This document shows, one piece after another, positions 1-7,796 of a DNA stretch of 64,000 nucleotides; the stretch's first letter is position 1, and the number at the start of each line of letters is the position of its first letter. Made by a program: the position numbers and the translations under genes. Under the pieces are notes generated by a model, which ran no database searches, was not told the origin of the DNA, and saw only the letters and a program-made list of their open reading frames with translations. Origin of the DNA: Anaerolineae bacterium UTCFX1 (GTDB lineage: Bacteria > Chloroflexota > Anaerolineae > Anaerolineales > Villigracilaceae); assembly GCA_002050275.1 (NCBI GenBank), contig MWTB01000002.1:227176-291175 (forward strand), read 5' to 3'.

Positions 1-632
1 GGATAGACCGCATCCGTACCGACAATGGCTTCGCGGAATATCGCTGGAACGAAGACGCGGGTCATGGGTATGGCGGCGGGGCTTACAACGAGCTCTATTG
101 GGCAGACGGCGCGGGACTCAAGGTTTTGACTGAAGAAGAGGTTGCGCCGATTAGCCCGAACGTTGACCCGAACGACAAGCATATCGAAGTAGACCTTGAT
201 TTCCAAACGCTGTCTTGTTATGAAGGCAGTTCTGAAGTATATTTCTGCCGCGTTTCCAGCGGCTTGAAGAATATTTTCGACCCGGCGACCGGCTTGCCGA
301 ATACAAAACTTGCCACGCCGGCTGGTAACTTGCTCACGCATTGGAAGATCGTTTCGTTGAACATGACGGCGGGAAGCTTTCAGTCGGGTTATTCGACGCC
401 GGCAGTGCCGTGGTCTACGATGATCAGCGGCGAAGGCATCGCCATTCACGGCGCGTTCTGGCACAACGCGTTCGGCGAGAAACGTTCGCATGGCTGTATC
501 AACGTCACGCCGGAAGACGCCAAATGGATCTTCCGCTGGACGACGCCGTATGTGTCGCTTGCGCAGAGCGAAGTGCGCGTCTCGTTGCCCGATCATGGCA
601 CGATCGTGGTCACTTCGGAAGTTACGTTCTAG
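1..632 (+). CDS. L,D-transpeptidase (YkuD), 5'-truncated
   Basis: C-terminal part of an L,D-transpeptidase that would cross-link or anchor peptidoglycan outside the membrane. The reading frame is open from base 3, so the true start lies upstream of the window. The YkuD signature is clear: an IHG motif, then SHGCIN, with the catalytic Cys codon at base 495. The Trp/Gly/Tyr-rich stretch before base 120 probably belongs to an N-terminal repeat or SH3-like module, but too little is present to name it. The next gene, ccdA, starts 23 bases on, so the two may be co-transcribed. Confidence 0.9.
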   Translation, partial: IDRIRTDNGFAEYRWNEDAGHGYGGGAYNELYWADGAGLKVLTEEEVAPISPNVDPNDKHIEVDLDFQTLSCYEGSSEVYFCRVSSGLKNIFDPATGLPNTKLATPAGNLLTHWKIVSLNMTAGSFQSGYSTPAVPWSTMISGEGIAIHGAFWHNAFGEKRSHGCINVTPEDAKWIFRWTTPYVSLAQSEVRVSLPDHGTIVVTSEVTF

Positions 633-655
633 CGTTTTATTTTGAATGGAATAGC

Positions 656-1381
656 ATGGAATTTACACAGATTACCGCTTGGCTTGCATTCTTAGCGGGT
701 GTTGCATCATTTTTTTCTCCCTGCGTGTTTTCGCTCGTGCCAGCCTACGTCGGCTATTTGGGCGGACGTGCCGCCGGCGGCGAAGCGACGGAAGATAACC
801 GCTTCGTTACCTTTACGCATGGCCTGGCGTTTGTCTTTGGTTTTAGCCTCGTCTTTATCACGCTAGGGCTTACCGCTTCCGCTATTGGCAAATTGCTGTT
901 TGACTTGCAATTTTTCCTTGCCAAGGTCGGCGGAGCGATCGTTATAATCTTCGGCATGCATATGATCGGCGTGTTTCGCATCCCTTTTCTAGAGTACGAT
1001 ATGCGCGTGCATCAATTGCCCGACCGGAAATTGGGGTATCTTTCATCGGTCTTGATGGGCGTGTTTTTCTCCGCCGGGTGGTCTCCGTGCGTGGGACCCG
1101 TGCTGGGCGCAATTCTTACATTTGTGATGAACGGCGGTTCTTCCGCGCAGAGCGTTTCGCTGCTTTCGGCGTACTCCGTCGGCTTGGGTATTCCATTCTT
1201 GTTCGCTGCGCTCGGCGTCGGTTGGGTGACGTTGACCTTGCGGAAATATGCAAAAGTCACGCGTTATATTGAGGTTGCCATGGGCGTCGTATTAGTTATC
1301 GTCGGCGTTATGTTGTTTTCGGGTATTTTTGAACGCATCGCCGCGGCAGGGCAGTTCTTCTGGATTGACTTTGGTTTATAA
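656..1381 (+). CDS. ccdA: Cytochrome c biogenesis/thiol-disulfide transporter CcdA
   Basis: A 241-residue polytopic membrane protein of the CcdA/DsbD-beta family. These proteins carry reducing equivalents from cytoplasmic thioredoxin across the membrane to extracytoplasmic thiol proteins, including those of cytochrome c maturation. About six hydrophobic segments are visible. The two family cysteines are C23 in FFSPCVFSLVPAY and C145 in AGWSPCVGPVLG. The ATG at 656 is chosen because family homology begins there; the frame extends upstream only through the antisense-like overlap with the previous gene. The following gene starts 11 bases after the stop and has a thioredoxin-like N-terminus, which fits a redox pairing. 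A cytochrome c oxidase cluster lies farther along the window. Confidence 0.93.
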   Translation: MEFTQITAWLAFLAGVASFFSPCVFSLVPAYVGYLGGRAAGGEATEDNRFVTFTHGLAFVFGFSLVFITLGLTASAIGKLLFDLQFFLAKVGGAIVIIFGMHMIGVFRIPFLEYDMRVHQLPDRKLGYLSSVLMGVFFSAGWSPCVGPVLGAILTFVMNGGSSAQSVSLLSAYSVGLGIPFLFAALGVGWVTLTLRKYAKVTRYIEVAMGVVLVIVGVMLFSGIFERIAAAGQFFWIDFGL

Positions 1382-1382
1382 T
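1377..1382 (+). promoter_or_regulatory. -10 box TATAAT, near-leaderless
   Basis: Perfect TATAAT across the ccdA stop, 10 bases before the ATG at 1393. The transcript would have only a few untranslated bases. No convincing -35 was seen. Confidence 0.4.
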
Positions 1383-1392
1383 CGCCTTCATT

Positions 1393-2406
1393 ATGCTGAC
1401 TGTTACCCTTTATTTCCGCAAAAACGATAGAAGTAGCGCCATAGCCAAAGCCGACCTGCAAGCCCTTAACGAAAAATATCCTCATCGTCTCGCGGAAGTG
1501 GACGTGGATTCTGATCCCGCTCTTCAAAAGAAATATGGGAAAAACGCTCCGGTCGTTGAAGCGGGTCCCTATCGATTGAATTTTCCTTTTGATAAACAGA
1601 AACTTGGCATGACGCTCGGCGCCGCTTCAGACCGACGCGGGCAGCTCGATCGGTTGGGCGCCGAAGATCACCACAAGCGCGTGCGCCGCGGACAATCCAT
1701 CAGCGCTAGCGACCGCGCTATGTACTGGTTCTCGCGTCATTATCTGGCGGTTTTAAACGGAGTTATTCTGCTGTATGTCGGCATTCCCATGTTGGCGCCG
1801 GTGTTTATGAAGATCGGCGCTCCGATCCCTGCCGCTGTTATTTATACGATCTATAAACCTTTATGTCATCAATTCGGATTCCGTTCATTTTACTTATTTG
1901 GCGAACAATCGTATTATCCGTTGAAAGAAGCGGGGATGCAGGGCGTTATCACTTTTGAAGAAGCGACGGGCATTGGCAATCAACGCGATGCGATAGGCGT
2001 GTCTCGTTTCGCTGCGCGTGAATTTATTGGCAATGATGTAGTGGGGTACAAAATTGCGTTATGCGAGCGAGACGTGGCGATCTATGGCGCGATATTCTTA
2101 TTTGGAATAGTCTATGCGCTAACGGGACGTAAACTCAAACCCCTGCATTGGGCGCTATGGATTGTGATCGGCATGGGACCCATCGGCTTGGACGGCTTCT
2201 CGCAGTTGTTTAGCCAGATCGAATGGAGTTGGCTGGCGAATATTCTTCCGTATCGCGAAAGCACCCCGTTTATCCGCGTTCTCACTGGCGCGATCTTTGG
2301 CTTCATGACCGCGTGGTTCGCTTACCCCAACATGGAGGAGTCGATGGCGGATACACGCCAATTCTTCATTAAGAAGTTTGCCGCTCTTCAGCAAGATCGA
2401 GCGTAA
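1393..2406 (+). CDS. Thioredoxin-like domain fused to DUF2085 membrane protein
   Basis: A 337-residue protein. Residues 1 to about 70 look like the DUF836 glutaredoxin-like fold (a VTLYF strand, then an alternating strand/helix pattern and a VDVDSDP segment), but the usual CxxC is absent (RKNDRSSA in its place), so this part is probably not redox active. From about residue 110 it is a DUF2085 membrane protein: hydrophobic segments around 115-135, 220-240, 250-270 and 295-315, with the family signatures CHQFGFRSF and ALCERDVAIYGA. The role of DUF2085 is unknown; its conserved Cys/His suggest metal or thiol chemistry. Placement right after ccdA supports a redox or metal context, by inference only. 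Confidence 0.8.
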   Translation: MLTVTLYFRKNDRSSAIAKADLQALNEKYPHRLAEVDVDSDPALQKKYGKNAPVVEAGPYRLNFPFDKQKLGMTLGAASDRRGQLDRLGAEDHHKRVRRGQSISASDRAMYWFSRHYLAVLNGVILLYVGIPMLAPVFMKIGAPIPAAVIYTIYKPLCHQFGFRSFYLFGEQSYYPLKEAGMQGVITFEEATGIGNQRDAIGVSRFAAREFIGNDVVGYKIALCERDVAIYGAIFLFGIVYALTGRKLKPLHWALWIVIGMGPIGLDGFSQLFSQIEWSWLANILPYRESTPFIRVLTGAIFGFMTAWFAYPNMEESMADTRQFFIKKFAALQQDRA

Positions 2407-2434
2407 CGCGCTGAAAGGCTCAAGATAAAATAAG

Positions 2435-3205
2435 ATGCCCTTCATCCAAAAAGATGATATTCGCTATTACCAGTTTGATGCGTTGCAGACCCGCCATGCT
2501 GTTTTTACGCGCCGCGGCGGAGTCAGCCCGCAGCCGTGGGGATCGCTGAACGTCGGCGGATCGGTGGGCGACGACTTACAGCGTGTGCGCGAGAATCGTT
2601 CGCTGGCGTTTCGCGCGGTAGATCGTGCTCCCGAGTCTATTTTCGACGTATGGCAGGTGCATAGCGCCGACGTCGTCTGCGCGCGCGCGCCGCGCGCTGA
2701 GGGCGAGTCGCTCCGTCAGGCAGACATCATTCTCACAGACTGCGAGAAAGTCAGCCTTTTTATGCGCTTTGCCGATTGCGTTCCTATTTTGGCGCATGAT
2801 GTGCGTAAGGGCGTTGTAGGAGTGGCGCATGCCGGTTGGATGGGAACGTTGCGCGACGGCGCAGGTTCGATGGTGAGAGCGATGGAAGAAAAATACGGTT
2901 CTAATCCCGCTGATATTGTTGCTTGTATCGGTCCCTCGATCGGACCTGACCACTATGAAGTTGGCGCGGACGTGATCTTACAAGTAGCGCAGAAATTTGG
3001 CGATGATTCGGATGAGGTGTTGCAATCGTTCAACGGCAAGATACACTTCGATCTTTGGAAGACGAATCGAATTCTACTTGAACGAGCGGGCGTTGGGGTG
3101 ATCGAAACGGCGGAAATTTGCACGGCTTGCCATACTGAGGATTGGTTCTCGCATCGCGCAGAAAAAGCGCGCACAGGTCGCTTTGGCGCGCTGATCTCTT
3201 TATAG
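2435..3205 (+). CDS. pgeF: Peptidoglycan editing factor PgeF (YfiH/laccase-domain)
   Basis: A 256-residue protein of the YfiH family, formerly called multicopper polyphenol oxidase. Enterobacterial PgeF removes mis-incorporated L-Ser from muropeptide precursors; other members have purine-nucleoside phosphorylase or deaminase activity. Family signatures are present: the metal-site Cys in RFADCVPIL, the His in GVAHAGWMG, and ACIGPSIGPDHYEVG. The length is normal. It heads pgeF-yggS-yggT-yggU, the same order as ylmD-ylmE-ylmG in Firmicutes, where the genes sit by the division and cell-wall cluster; sepF, usually between, is missing. An A/T-rich GATAAAAT lies 3 bases before the ATG, so a very short leader is possible. 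Confidence 0.92.
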   Translation: MPFIQKDDIRYYQFDALQTRHAVFTRRGGVSPQPWGSLNVGGSVGDDLQRVRENRSLAFRAVDRAPESIFDVWQVHSADVVCARAPRAEGESLRQADIILTDCEKVSLFMRFADCVPILAHDVRKGVVGVAHAGWMGTLRDGAGSMVRAMEEKYGSNPADIVACIGPSIGPDHYEVGADVILQVAQKFGDDSDEVLQSFNGKIHFDLWKTNRILLERAGVGVIETAEICTACHTEDWFSHRAEKARTGRFGALISL

Positions 3206-3221
3206 TCAAAAACCCTTGCAT

Positions 3222-3227
3222 TATAAT
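3222..3227 (+). promoter_or_regulatory. -10 box TATAAT of leaderless yggS
   Basis: TATAAT ends 6 bases before the GTG start at 3234, which is where transcription would begin. No Shine-Dalgarno is present. It belongs to a series of similar starts in the window. Confidence 0.55.
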
Positions 3228-3233
3228 TAACTT

Positions 3234-3971
3234 GTGCTTAGCCTTGTTCGTTCCATTCGTGAAAAATACCTGTTTGCGCTCGATCAGATCGCATCCGCCG
3301 CGCGTAAAAGCGGACGCGATTCTGATCGGGTTCGTCTTGTCGTAGTGACTAAGTCTCAGCCATTGGAAGTTGTGCGCGCCGCCGTTGAAGCGGGCGCGCG
3401 TGTTTTTGGCGAAAATTACACCGACGAAGGCGTTATGAAAATTCAATCTCTTGCCGCGCAAACTGGTGTAGAATGGCATATGATCGGTCATGTGCAGAGC
3501 CGAAAAGCCCGCCTCGTGGCTGAACATTTCGCGCTTTTACACTCCCTCGATAGTCTCAAACTCGCGCAGCGTCTCGATCGTTTCGCTGCCGAGTCAAGTC
3601 GAACGTTGCCCGTCTTGCTTGAGTTCAATGTCGGCGGCGAAGAGACCAAGTTTGGCTGGGATGCGTCGGACGAATCGAAGTGGGACGCGCTCCTGTCCGA
3701 ACTCGCTCCGCTGTTCGATCTGCAAAACCTGCAGATTCGTGGACTCATGACGATGCCGCCTCTCGGCGATACGCCCGAGGATTCGCGTCGTTTCTTTCGA
3801 CGGGCGAGGCTGTTGCGTGAACGGTTGGCGGCTCAACTGCCCGGCAGCGATTGGCGTGAGCTATCCATGGGCACGAGCGTCGATTACACTGTGGCGGTAG
3901 AGGAAGGCGCCACCCTCGTCCGTGTGGGCACGGCTATCGTGGGAGAGCGAAATTACAAATTGGAGAAATAA
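3234..3971 (+). CDS. PLP homeostasis protein, YggS family
   Basis: A 245-residue member of the YggS/PROSC/PLPBP family: a TIM-barrel PLP-binding protein without known catalysis that balances vitamin B6 and some amino acids. The PLP lysine is in LVVVTKSQ, and the family motifs VFGENY, WHMIGHVQSRK and SMGTSVDYTVAV (phosphate site) are present. Start GTG 3234 is chosen because it precedes the conserved N-terminal helix and lies 6 bases after TATAAT, implying a leaderless mRNA. It sits between pgeF and yggT, a widely conserved order. Confidence 0.95.
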   Translation: MLSLVRSIREKYLFALDQIASAARKSGRDSDRVRLVVVTKSQPLEVVRAAVEAGARVFGENYTDEGVMKIQSLAAQTGVEWHMIGHVQSRKARLVAEHFALLHSLDSLKLAQRLDRFAAESSRTLPVLLEFNVGGEETKFGWDASDESKWDALLSELAPLFDLQNLQIRGLMTMPPLGDTPEDSRRFFRRARLLRERLAAQLPGSDWRELSMGTSVDYTVAVEEGATLVRVGTAIVGERNYKLEK

Positions 3972-3977
3972 ATCGAA

Positions 3978-4238
3978 ATGTTGTTTATCGTACAGATCAT
4001 TAGCGCGTTATCGCAAATCCTTGTTTTGCTGGTATTTATTTCCGTCATCCTTTCTTATTTTATGGATCCCTATCACCCCTTGCGCCGTGGGATTGATAAT
4101 ATCGTCGAGCCGATGCTGGCTCCCATTCGGCGCATTGTCCCGCTTGTGGGGATGATTGATTTTAGCCCGTTGGTATTAATTCTGATTCTTCAGTTTGGCT
4201 CGCAATTTTTAATTCGAATTCTTCTATCATTGAGGTGA
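3978..4238 (+). CDS. YggT family membrane protein
   Basis: An 86-residue protein with two membrane helices (about residues 1-25 and 60-80) and a short loop holding DPYHPLRR and EPMLAPIRR, the YggT/YlmG signature. Family members are linked to osmotic tolerance and, in Firmicutes and chloroplasts, to division or nucleoid distribution; a molecular activity is not established. It starts 6 bases after yggS and its stop is followed almost at once by the next ATG, so yggS, yggT and yggU form one transcription unit. Confidence 0.92.
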   Translation: MLFIVQIISALSQILVLLVFISVILSYFMDPYHPLRRGIDNIVEPMLAPIRRIVPLVGMIDFSPLVLILILQFGSQFLIRILLSLR

Positions 4239-4240
4239 CC

Positions 4241-4552
4241 ATGTCCGATCAGAAAATCAACTTGCACGACGGCAGGAGAGGCTCTGCGTTGGCGGTGCGG
4301 GTGACGCCGCGCGCCAGCCGTAATGAGATCGTCGAGGTGCTGGGCGACGGAACTATCAAAGTGCGCATCGCTGCGCTGCCTGCGGATAACGAGGCAAATC
4401 AGGAACTGATCGAATTTCTGGCGGAGATTCTCGGCGTGCCGAAATCGCGCTTAGAGATCGTAGCGGGCATGTCGGGACGCGACAAATTGATCGCCGTGCT
4501 TGATATGGACGTGGCGACGGCGCATTCGCGCGTTGTGGCGCATTTAGCGTAA
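4241..4552 (+). CDS. DUF167/YggU family protein
   Basis: A 103-residue small cytosolic protein of the DUF167 (YggU) family, function unknown. Typical features are LAVRVTPRASRNEIV at the N-terminus, then KVRIAALPADNEANQELIEFLAEIL and a K/R-rich end strand (PKSRLEIVAGMSGRDKLIAV). ATG 4241 is preferred because GAGG lies 5 bases before it; GTG 4235 in the same frame overlaps the yggT stop. The gene ends 48 bases before a convergent gene, and no clear hairpin terminator is seen between them. Confidence 0.92.
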   Translation: MSDQKINLHDGRRGSALAVRVTPRASRNEIVEVLGDGTIKVRIAALPADNEANQELIEFLAEILGVPKSRLEIVAGMSGRDKLIAVLDMDVATAHSRVVAHLA

Positions 4553-4600
4553 ACGACAGCAGACCCTTGAATCCCTCTTGTGTTTAGAGATCGTTTTGTT

Positions 4601-6970
4601 TTACTGAGGCGGTCCGTATAAATTCTTATATGCGTTGAAGATCTCGTAGATAGAGCGGATGTAATTTCGCGTTTCTTCAAAACGTATAATTTCCAAGAGC
4701 AGTCCGCCGTTGTAGGCGGCGAGCGCGGAATACATGCTTCCGCCTAAATGCCGTTGATTCTTGTCCAAATAGTATGCGCCGAATCGAACGCTGACGATGG
4801 GGCGGTAGAGGTCTTCTTCTGCGTAGTTGAGGGGCCAGCGCAGTTCACCGGCGATCTGCGCGCCTGTTGGGGCGATAATCTGCATCAAACCGTGCGCGCC
4901 CGCCGTCGAGCGCACGAACCCTTCGAATAAACTTTCCTGTCGAATTACGCTAAACATAAGCAATGGATCAAGTTCATATTGTTGCGCCTGCTCGATGATA
5001 AGATCGTGGTAATACAAACCATATCGGACGTGATTGAAATAAGGCGGAGCGCTTAGCGCAGCGGCTTGGCTCTCCAGCCCAGCCAGCGTTAGAACCTGGC
5101 GTGCGGCGAAAATGGCGGAACGATACAAGCCGATGTCAAGTAAATAATTGGCGAGACGAAAACTATCGGCGGCGTTCGCCTCAGTCGATTTGCGTAACGA
5201 TTCGAATTCCAGCCGCGCTTCGTCGTACAGACCCAGCTCCCATAATTCTGCGCCGCGCGCGATCCGTGGATCGCGCGCAAGCCCACCGAGCCCCGATAGA
5301 TTCGTATCGGCGGGGAGATTAAACGTTACGCGCATCCACGCTTCGGCGTCTTTCCGCTCTTTTGCAAGGTTAACGTCGAGGTTGACGGCGGGCGGCGATT
5401 GAAACGGGCGGTTGCCTAACAAGGTGTCTCTGGCGCGAATGCTGTAATAGTTTGTCGAGTCGATTGCTTGCCCTAGCTTCCAAGAATCTTGCGCGGCGAG
5501 ATTGTCTCCAAGCGCAGTTTGAGTTTTTCCGATCCAGAAATAGGCGCGCGCGCGATCCTCCGATTTGACCGACAGCAGTAAGCCGCGCTGAAAGTTGACC
5601 AACGCGCCTTGATAGTCGCTTAGGCGATAGCGTGAGACGCCCGCCAGAAATAGGGCAAGCGAAGCTTCTGAGCTGGCTGAATACTCGTTCGCCGTGCGCT
5701 CCCAAAGCTGTGCGGCTTCCTCCAGGCGATTGTCCATCTCTGTGATGCGCGCCGCAGTGAATAAAAACTCCGGCGCTAAAGCAGACGATGGAACCGCCGC
5801 TACGAAATCAATTAATGTCTTTGCGCCGGCGCGACGATCCCCTCGCAGCGACCATTCGAGATACGATTTCTCCTCCCAAGCGTCCGCCCAGCGCGGGTGA
5901 GAGGGATAGAGCTTGATAAAACTGTCGAACGTGTCAATCGCCTCTTGCGCGCGCTGAAGTTTGCTCAAGCTCAGCGCGCGATAATATTGCGCAGTTCCGT
6001 CTGTGGCTTGATTGCGCGTTGCGGCGATGTAGCGATCGAAAGCGGCGAGCGCCACATCATATTGCGCGGCGAAATAGTCCACCAGACCGCGATCTAATTC
6101 ATCTACAGGAACGTTCGCGTTTACAAGTTCAACGAGCGCTAAATAGGAGTAATACGAAAGCGGATAGTTTTCGACGGCGTGCAGAAAACGCGCATGCGCT
6201 TCCTCTGTCTGACCGAGCAGTTGGTGCGCGCTGCCGGCGAGATAATCTATTTGTGCGCGGACGTAATCGTTTGGCGCAGAAACGTAAATTTGATCGTAGG
6301 CAGTTAACGCGCCGGCGTAATCGCCGAAGTCGGCGCGAGTTTGCGCGATCTTGATTTTGAGCGTCAGTCCGTCGTCAAGGCGCGCAGCGTTGAGGGCAGC
6401 AGTGTAAGCGTTGATTGCGCCGGTATAGTCTTTAAGTTGAAGCAAGGCGTTTCCGCGATATTCTTGCGTGTAGGCATCAAGAAGACTGGGAATGCGCGTC
6501 GAATAGGCGTTGTAAGCGTCCGCTGCTTGCTGGGGTTGATTTAACTTCTCGTACGCTTGCCCAATTAGAAAATAGGCGCGCGCAGCGTAGGTCGAATCGG
6601 AATATTCAGCCGTTAGTCGGTTGAGCGATTCGAGCGCGGTTTGGTAGCGTCCCTCTGACAGCGCGACGCGCGCCAAACCCCACAACGCGGCGGCTTGTAA
6701 GCCCTTGTCGTCTGAGTCGTCGAATGCGGAAAGATACTGTTTGCGAGCCAGATCATAATCGCCGAAAAATAGCGCCTTGTCGCCGGAGTCGACCTGTTCG
6801 ACGGGGACTGAAGTGGGAAGAGACGTTGGCGCTGGGGAGGGAACTGGCGTCAACGCCAGTCCGCCGGGCGTCCCCGTCGGCGCCGAATTGGGTTTTAAGG
6901 CGGGGAAAGCCTGACAGGCAGCTAGGACGATCAGGATGTATAACCCGACGATTTTTTTTATTCTCTGCAT
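4601..6970 (-). CDS. TPR-repeat lytic transglycosylase lipoprotein (SLT domain)
   Basis: A 789-residue Slt70-like protein that would cleave glycan strands of murein to 1,6-anhydro products. A lipoprotein signal is visible (hydrophobic core, then LAAC with Cys19), followed by a Pro/Thr/Ser-rich linker to about residue 55. Tetratricopeptide-like repeats fill roughly residues 60-560 (many A-x-Y/F-x-G/A and Y-P/N-D patterns). The C-terminal 150 residues form the SLT domain: catalytic Glu679 in IRQESLF, GAHGLMQI, and ALAAYNGG. Longer than E. coli Slt70 because of extra repeats. It is last in a four-gene minus-strand series, 28 bases after the MOSC gene; a lipid-anchored extracytoplasmic location is inferred. 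Confidence 0.93.
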   Translation of the reverse strand: MQRIKKIVGLYILIVLAACQAFPALKPNSAPTGTPGGLALTPVPSPAPTSLPTSVPVEQVDSGDKALFFGDYDLARKQYLSAFDDSDDKGLQAAALWGLARVALSEGRYQTALESLNRLTAEYSDSTYAARAYFLIGQAYEKLNQPQQAADAYNAYSTRIPSLLDAYTQEYRGNALLQLKDYTGAINAYTAALNAARLDDGLTLKIKIAQTRADFGDYAGALTAYDQIYVSAPNDYVRAQIDYLAGSAHQLLGQTEEAHARFLHAVENYPLSYYSYLALVELVNANVPVDELDRGLVDYFAAQYDVALAAFDRYIAATRNQATDGTAQYYRALSLSKLQRAQEAIDTFDSFIKLYPSHPRWADAWEEKSYLEWSLRGDRRAGAKTLIDFVAAVPSSALAPEFLFTAARITEMDNRLEEAAQLWERTANEYSASSEASLALFLAGVSRYRLSDYQGALVNFQRGLLLSVKSEDRARAYFWIGKTQTALGDNLAAQDSWKLGQAIDSTNYYSIRARDTLLGNRPFQSPPAVNLDVNLAKERKDAEAWMRVTFNLPADTNLSGLGGLARDPRIARGAELWELGLYDEARLEFESLRKSTEANAADSFRLANYLLDIGLYRSAIFAARQVLTLAGLESQAAALSAPPYFNHVRYGLYYHDLIIEQAQQYELDPLLMFSVIRQESLFEGFVRSTAGAHGLMQIIAPTGAQIAGELRWPLNYAEEDLYRPIVSVRFGAYYLDKNQRHLGGSMYSALAAYNGGLLLEIIRFEETRNYIRSIYEIFNAYKNLYGPPQ

Positions 6971-6998
6971 GAAAATCTTTTGCTGGATGATATTGTGC

Positions 6999-7796
6999 CT
7001 ACGAAAGAATTTCTATGTTCATCCCAAGTCGAATCTCGCCGGCGTTGAGCGGAATCGCGTTCTGTCCGAAGATTGCACCCAGTGGGTGTTTGCGATATTG
7101 ACTCAGTGTTTTGAGCGGTTCTCGACTGCGCGCCAGCGTACGCTGGTCAATAGTCGGCACCTCGCAGCGCGCGCACGGTTTGACGATAGCTATTACGACG
7201 TTTCCAATGCGAATGCGGTTCCATGCATCTTCCGCGTAAGCGCCGCAATCTTTGACGACGATGCTTGGACGAAAACGCTCCATGGGGAGCGGCGCATCGA
7301 GGCGCGAATTTAGATCAGCCAGCGATTCTTCTGAAATCAGCAGGATTGGGTACCCGTCGGCGAAGCCGGTGTGGTCGTCTTCGTTGACTGCGTATTGCGA
7401 ATCGAGCGTGCGTATAAACCCATCGGCAATATGCGCCAGCCTGACGGACGTATCGAGAAATTCCGACAGCCATTCGACCGCTTCTTCGCCTTGGTCAATC
7501 GCTTGCACGCCTTTACTTTTCCAAATGTTAACGGGCCATGTATGTCCCGATGAACGGATCTCAATGCTTAACGAGTCTGCGTCTGGCGCGGAAAGCGTTA
7601 GTGTATTGCCCTCTAATATAGGCGTGATGAGCGCTAGCTTGGGGAGCTGTCGTTGCGAAAGGAAATCGCCCTCAGGCGTGACGATCATTAGACGGCGGTC
7701 GCGTTCGAGCCCCATGCGTTCAACGTTCCGCGTCTCGACTTCATGTCCGCGGCAGCCTTTGACAGGATAATAAACTAGTTTCGATACAACTGTCAT
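6999..7796 (-). CDS. MOSC domain protein, YcbX/mARC-like
   Basis: A 265-residue cytosolic protein with an N-terminal beta-barrel (PVKGCRGHEVE, GLERDRRLMIVTPEGDFLSQRQ) and a MOSC domain (ERFRPSIVV, WNRIRIGNVVIAIVKPCARC). In mARC and YcbX the conserved Cys of the C-terminal motif binds the molybdenum cofactor and the enzymes reduce N-hydroxylated compounds; both a C-A-R-C pair and the PTID motif are retained, so Moco binding is plausible. The C-terminal ferredoxin domain of YcbX is absent, so an external electron donor is needed. Its start overlaps the stop of the acyl-CoA ligase gene by four bases, indicating translational coupling. Confidence 0.9.
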   Translation of the reverse strand: MTVVSKLVYYPVKGCRGHEVETRNVERMGLERDRRLMIVTPEGDFLSQRQLPKLALITPILEGNTLTLSAPDADSLSIEIRSSGHTWPVNIWKSKGVQAIDQGEEAVEWLSEFLDTSVRLAHIADGFIRTLDSQYAVNEDDHTGFADGYPILLISEESLADLNSRLDAPLPMERFRPSIVVKDCGAYAEDAWNRIRIGNVVIAIVKPCARCEVPTIDQRTLARSREPLKTLSQYRKHPLGAIFGQNAIPLNAGEIRLGMNIEILS

